Origin: UPXZ01 sp018055865
GTDB taxonomy: Bacteria; Bacteroidota; Bacteroidia; Bacteroidales; Paludibacteraceae
Assembly (NCBI GenBank): GCA_964292695.1
Contig: CAXYWB010000003.1
Coordinates: forward strand, 1 to 64,000
Direction: 5' to 3'
Length of the DNA stretch: 64,000 nucleotides
Under the pieces are notes generated by a model. It had not been told where the DNA came from. It saw only the letters and a program-made list of their open reading frames with translations, and made no database searches. Below are positions 60,460-64,000 of the stretch, in pieces. A program made the position numbers and the translations under genes. Numbering within the stretch: position 1 is the stretch's first letter; each line of letters begins with the position of its first letter.

Positions 60460-61299
60460 TTACTCTATCCTCGCAGCTTCCCATCCTATCATAGCTTTTT
60501 TTCGGGCTGCTCCCCAGTGGTACTGCCCCAGTACACCCGACGAACGAATGACACGATGGCAGGGAATAAGAAATGAAACCGGATTATCGCCCACGGCTGA
60601 TCCTACAGCGCGTGTGGCTTTCGGATTGTGAATTTGTTCTGCTATCTCGCCGTAAGCCGAAAGTTTCCCTTCGGGTATCTTCAGCAGCGTTTCCCATACT
60701 TTCAGCTGAAATTCAGTGCCCTTCAGGTGCAACGTTATTTTTTCAGGGTTTTCCGGAATTTCATCAAAAAACCGGATGACTTTTTCAATCAATTCATCGT
60801 TTTGCTCTGCATACGTTGCATTGGGAAAAAGTTCTTTCAGTTCGTCAAGCATCTGCTCTTTATCTTCGGAAAAAGCCAGGTAGCAAATACCTTTCCCCGT
60901 AGAGGCAACGAGCATTTCGCCAAAAGGACTGTAACTGTATGAATACCTGATAATCAGATTCTTTCCTCCGTTTTTGTATTCACCGGGTGTCATCCCTTCT
61001 ATTTTTACAAAAAGATCGTGCAGGCGCCCGGTGCCGGAAAGTCCAATGCCGCCGGCTGCATCAAAAAGGCTCAATTGCGAGTCTTTAAGCACTTCTTTTG
61101 CCCGGTTGACCGTGAGATACTGCAGCATTTTTTTCGGGCTTATACCTGCCCAGGACTGAAACATCCGTTGAAAATGATACGGACTCATATTTACATGCGA
61201 GGCAATTTCATCCAGTCCGGGCTGCTGAAGGGCATTCGTGTACATATACCCGATTGCCTGCGAAATTCGTTCAAAATCGAAATGTTGTTGAGTTGTCAT
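60460..61299 (-). CDS. AraC-type regulator fused to O6-alkylguanine-DNA alkyltransferase (Ada-like)
   Basis: The 279-residue protein joins an N-terminal AraC-type helix-turn-helix pair (about 5-105: YHFQRMFQSWAGISPKKMLQYLTVNRAKEVL) to an Ogt-type DNA repair domain (about 110-279) with the alkyl-acceptor cysteine in PVSFLIPCHRVIRSSG. The zinc/methylphosphotriester-sensing N-terminal domain of E. coli Ada is missing. It repairs O6-methylguanine and may regulate transcription on damage. The frame opens at 61341; MTTQQHFDFERI at 61299 is the natural start. Convergent with recX. Confidence 0.93.
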   Translation of the reverse strand: MTTQQHFDFERISQAIGYMYTNALQQPGLDEIASHVNMSPYHFQRMFQSWAGISPKKMLQYLTVNRAKEVLKDSQLSLFDAAGGIGLSGTGRLHDLFVKIEGMTPGEYKNGGKNLIIRYSYSYSPFGEMLVASTGKGICYLAFSEDKEQMLDELKELFPNATYAEQNDELIEKVIRFFDEIPENPEKITLHLKGTEFQLKVWETLLKIPEGKLSAYGEIAEQIHNPKATRAVGSAVGDNPVSFLIPCHRVIRSSGVLGQYHWGAARKKAMIGWEAARIE

Positions 61300-61423
61300 T
61301 TTTTTTTCTTCAAAAATACCGGGAACGAAAGGACTAAGCAACCCGATTCTTGCTTTTTTCAGACTTGAAACATCCGATTTTCAGCAATTCAACCAAATAT
61401 TTTAACATTCCAAACTTTCAAAA

Positions 61424-61502
61424 ACTTGATAAACTTTCAAACTTGATGAACTTTCAAACTTGATGAACTTTCAAACTTGATAAACTTGATAAACTTTCAA
61501 AC
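61424..61502. repeat. 17-bp tandem repeat array
   Basis: About four copies of ACTTGATGAACTTTCAA and its variant ACTTGATAAACTTTCAA, with one unit containing a doubled ACTTGATAA. It lies between the antiporter stop codon and the AraC-Ogt gene. Confidence 0.8.
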
Positions 61503-61510
61503 TCTTTTCA

Positions 61511-63865
61511 CTAAAGTTCTGCATCTTTTTCCGGATCAATTATTACCGGTTCGGGGATGTGTGTTTTCTGATTGAAACGACTTTCTTTTTTATTGATAAT
61601 CAGCGTTGAAGGGATGTCTTTCAGCGTTTGGATATCTTCCGAAACCAGGTATTCCCAGCTTTGATAACTGATGAGCATCAGGCTGAATTTGGCCAGGTAA
61701 CCGGAATATAACCGTGTCAATTTGGCTACTTTTACCCGCGAACCAAACTGAATCACCAGCTTATTGATTCCTTCGGTAATGTTTGTAACTTTACCGTTCA
61801 TTTTTTCCAAATCAATGATCTGAACGGTTATTTCAAGATTATTTCTCAACATACGGCGTGCATAGCGAAGCAGAAAATCATCCGTGTCTTTCTCTATTAC
61901 AACCAGCACGTTCGAAACACCCTTGTAATCGCGGTTCACAAACACTCCGACACTGCAGTTGCTGTTTTCGATAAAATACCTTGTTTTGTCGCGTATTAAG
62001 GTGCCCGGATAGAACAGTGCGTTATCCCGGGTCAGTTTGTTTATCAGCCTGTTGAGCCAGGAGAATCTTTCAAATTTCGAACTTTCTTTCAGAATGGCTG
62101 ACTGCGTAGTGGCAACTCCACCTCCAACGAGTAGAAAATCATAATTTTCGGTGTTTACTTTCTTTACAATCTCAGCCTCAATAATGTCGGCAACCCTGTA
62201 ATCGGTTGTCACAGGCACCTGGAGCGCTTTGGCCTCGCTCAGTACTTCCGCAAAACTTTCTGTTGAAAACTGTTCACTGTAAATAGGGTTTGTATCGGTG
62301 CCGGCTGTGATGTGCAATACTTCCACTTCCAGTGAATTTTTCACTCCATCGAGCACCTTTTTGGCTATTCGCAGCAGGTTTTTTCCACCTTCCGGATTCC
62401 CGACAGAAATCAACGTTTTGAAAATTCCTTCTGACTGTTGCCTGATAAACTCTTCTTCGGTTACTTTGTCGGGGAATATTTTTTCAATCAGCGCCAGCAG
62501 CGGAGTGGTCATAAAGGTGGTCACCAGAGCCATTATTACCAGCATAACGAACACTACAGGGGGCAGAATGCCCATTTCCAGCCCTATGTTCAATACAATA
62601 AGTTCCATCAACCCGCGTGTGTTCATGAGCACTCCCAACGAAAGGCTGTCTTTCCATGATTCGCCTATTGCCCGGGCTGGAATGGCGCTTCCACCTAATT
62701 TTCCGACTACCGCCACAGCAATAAATACCAAACACAGCATCCAGAGTGAAGGCGTGTTGAGCAGACCTATTTCTGTTTTCAAGCCGGTATAAACGAAAAA
62801 AAGCGGCAATAGCAGCGATACCGACAAATCCTCAATTTTGTCCACCATCAGTTTACGAAACCGGGGCATGGGCGGCATTATTAATCCGGCCATAAATGCT
62901 CCGAATAGCGCATGTATTCCCAGCAATTGAGTGGTGTAGGCCGAAATAATAAGCATCAGAATGAAAAACCCGAAAATGCTTTTATTCATCAGCTCTTCTT
63001 TTTGGTAAATTGCACCAATCCGCTTCAGGAAAGGACGAACCACAAAAAGCATCAAAGCAATATAAATACCCGTGAAAAGCAGGGTGTAAGCAGAACTTGC
63101 AAGACTGCCTGTCTGGGCTATTGCTATCACTGCCACCAGCAGAAGCCACGCTGTTACATCATTGATGGCTGCACTGCCTATGCTTATGGTGCCCAGGTGA
63201 GTTTTGGAGAGCCCTTTTTCCTGCACTATGCGTGCCAGTACCGGAAAGGCCGTAATGCTCATCGAAATGCCGATAAAAAGGGCAAATGAAGTGAAATTCG
63301 AATCGGGTGGTGAATAGTCCCGGTATATGACCATAGCCAGAATCATTCCAAGCATAAAAGGAACGACTATACTGGACTGACTTATAATGAATGTATTTTT
63401 CAGTTTATCCTTCAGTTCGCTCATATTCAGTTCCATGCCTATGGTGAACATAAACAGCACCAACCCGATCTGACTAATGATATAAAGATTGTCTAATGAC
63501 TCAGGAGAAAAAAGGAAACTATAGGCACCCGGAAAAACCATGCCCAGCAGCGATGGACCGAGCACTATGCCGGCCAGAATTTCGCCGATAACGGTGGGTT
63601 GCTGTATTTTTGCAAACAGGGAGCTGAAAACACGAGAAACAATCAGAATGGCAATGATTTGCAGCAGAATCATGGCTGCGGGTTCCATCAGATTGTGCAA
63701 CGTCAGATTTCGGAAGAGTTCCAGCGTTCCCAGCGTTCCGGTTGCTCCCGAACGGTGCAGGGCAACATCAATGGCACTTCCTTGCTGCATAAGGAAATAA
63801 ACTACAGTGCCGAATATAGCTAATATTAAGGCAAAGAACCACCAGGATTTGTCTTTTTTATGCAT
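61511..63865 (-). CDS. CPA2-family cation:proton antiporter with C-terminal USP-like domains
   Basis: The 784-residue protein has an N-terminal helix, a region to about 65, then a Na+/H+ exchanger membrane domain (about 65-440; IGEILAGIVLGPSLLGM, FTIGMELNMSEL, NDVTAWLLL, MNTRGLMELIVLNIGLEMG), and a soluble C-terminal half (about 470-780) that looks like universal-stress-type nucleotide-binding folds (TLISVGNPEGGKNLLRIAKKV, FLLVGGGVA). This layout matches KefB/CHX-type CPA2 antiporters of Bacteroidota. The ion (K+ or Na+) is not predictable. TATCTTTG -7 box at 63930-63937 (minus strand). Confidence 0.9.
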   Translation of the reverse strand: MHKKDKSWWFFALILAIFGTVVYFLMQQGSAIDVALHRSGATGTLGTLELFRNLTLHNLMEPAAMILLQIIAILIVSRVFSSLFAKIQQPTVIGEILAGIVLGPSLLGMVFPGAYSFLFSPESLDNLYIISQIGLVLFMFTIGMELNMSELKDKLKNTFIISQSSIVVPFMLGMILAMVIYRDYSPPDSNFTSFALFIGISMSITAFPVLARIVQEKGLSKTHLGTISIGSAAINDVTAWLLLVAVIAIAQTGSLASSAYTLLFTGIYIALMLFVVRPFLKRIGAIYQKEELMNKSIFGFFILMLIISAYTTQLLGIHALFGAFMAGLIMPPMPRFRKLMVDKIEDLSVSLLLPLFFVYTGLKTEIGLLNTPSLWMLCLVFIAVAVVGKLGGSAIPARAIGESWKDSLSLGVLMNTRGLMELIVLNIGLEMGILPPVVFVMLVIMALVTTFMTTPLLALIEKIFPDKVTEEEFIRQQSEGIFKTLISVGNPEGGKNLLRIAKKVLDGVKNSLEVEVLHITAGTDTNPIYSEQFSTESFAEVLSEAKALQVPVTTDYRVADIIEAEIVKKVNTENYDFLLVGGGVATTQSAILKESSKFERFSWLNRLINKLTRDNALFYPGTLIRDKTRYFIENSNCSVGVFVNRDYKGVSNVLVVIEKDTDDFLLRYARRMLRNNLEITVQIIDLEKMNGKVTNITEGINKLVIQFGSRVKVAKLTRLYSGYLAKFSLMLISYQSWEYLVSEDIQTLKDIPSTLIINKKESRFNQKTHIPEPVIIDPEKDAEL

Positions 63866-63929
63866 TCAGTCGAGTATGGAGGCAGGTTTCTTGCTCCTTT
63901 TTTGTCGTTTATCTAAAGTTGAATTATTG

Positions 63930-63937
63930 CAAAGATA
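63930..63937 (-). promoter_or_regulatory. -7 box of the antiporter gene
   Basis: TATCTTTG on the minus strand, about 65 nt before the start codon; the -33 element is poor. Confidence 0.45.
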
Positions 63938-64000
63938 GTGAAAATTAACGTTTTATTTTGTAATTCTGTTTACAAATTCATGCAAATTTAACCTGAAAAA

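Noticed and set aside
61400..61505. CRISPR-like appearance of the repeats
   Set aside because: Units are 17 bp, head to tail, with no unique spacers and no cas genes.

Overview
The window looks like a stretch of Bacteroidota chromosome, most likely order Bacteroidales. Three things point there. A SprA/Sov type IX secretion translocon sits directly behind ruvA. Several gene families typical of the phylum are present (DUF3943, DUF4286, DUF3098, DUF4249 paired with a TonB-dependent receptor, YfhO-like membrane protein). Intergenic regions repeatedly carry the Bacteroidetes promoter form TTG/TTTG, 19-22 nt, TAnnTTTG instead of TTGACA/TATAAT, with little Shine-Dalgarno signal. The biotin-dependent methylmalonyl-CoA carboxylase/decarboxylase genes would fit a propionate-forming fermenter. 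Species cannot be fixed from sequence alone.

Layout. 0-9 kb: end of a DUF3943 gene, ruvA, sprA. 9-13 kb: dsbD, grpE, dnaJ. 13-20 kb: PPK2 kinase (-), amino acid permease (+), CPBP protease (-), rpsA with long charged tails (+), a small lipoprotein (+), tRNA-Ala(GGC) (-). 20-24.5 kb: DUF4286-ruvC (+), dodecin (-), and a four-gene methylmalonyl-CoA operon (-) starting at mce. 24.5-30.4 kb: sufS-sufE (-), aldo/keto reductase (-), GH20 hexosaminidase (+), methyltransferase (-). 30.6-37 kb (+): yfhO-like, ftsX, DUF3098, uppP, truB, queA. 37.1-41.4 kb (-): a compact coenzyme A operon, DUF2520/PanG-like, panB, panC, panD, coaB, coaC. 41.5-47 kb (-): dnaX, DUF4249 lipoprotein, TonB-dependent receptor. 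47-49.9 kb (-): two tandem paralogous exported proteins of an unrecognised family, then prs. 50-53.9 kb: malQ (+), EamA transporter (-). 54-59.7 kb (-): beta-barrel protein, ABC ATPase, two FtsX-type permeases and a LolA-like periplasmic protein. 60-64 kb: recX (+), AraC-Ogt fusion (-), CPA2 antiporter (-).

Genes that work together. The CoA operon would run from ketoisovalerate to 4'-phosphopantetheine with only pantothenate kinase missing. It uses a PanG-like reductase and separate, Streptococcus-type CoaB and CoaC enzymes rather than the usual fused Dfp. The 54-59.7 kb cluster looks like a complete inner-membrane-to-outer-membrane lipid or lipoprotein handling route. Its gene borders carry repeated CCCCTAAAGGGG palindromes, two of which are translated. 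The methylmalonyl-CoA operon carries a 34-bp near-perfect palindrome over its predicted transcription start and has no membrane beta subunit beside it. dnaX has an A10 run at codons 366-369; slipping either way there would end the protein right after the clamp-loader core.

No insertion sequence, prophage, CRISPR array, rRNA or riboswitch was seen. Most of the window is ordinary core chromosome.
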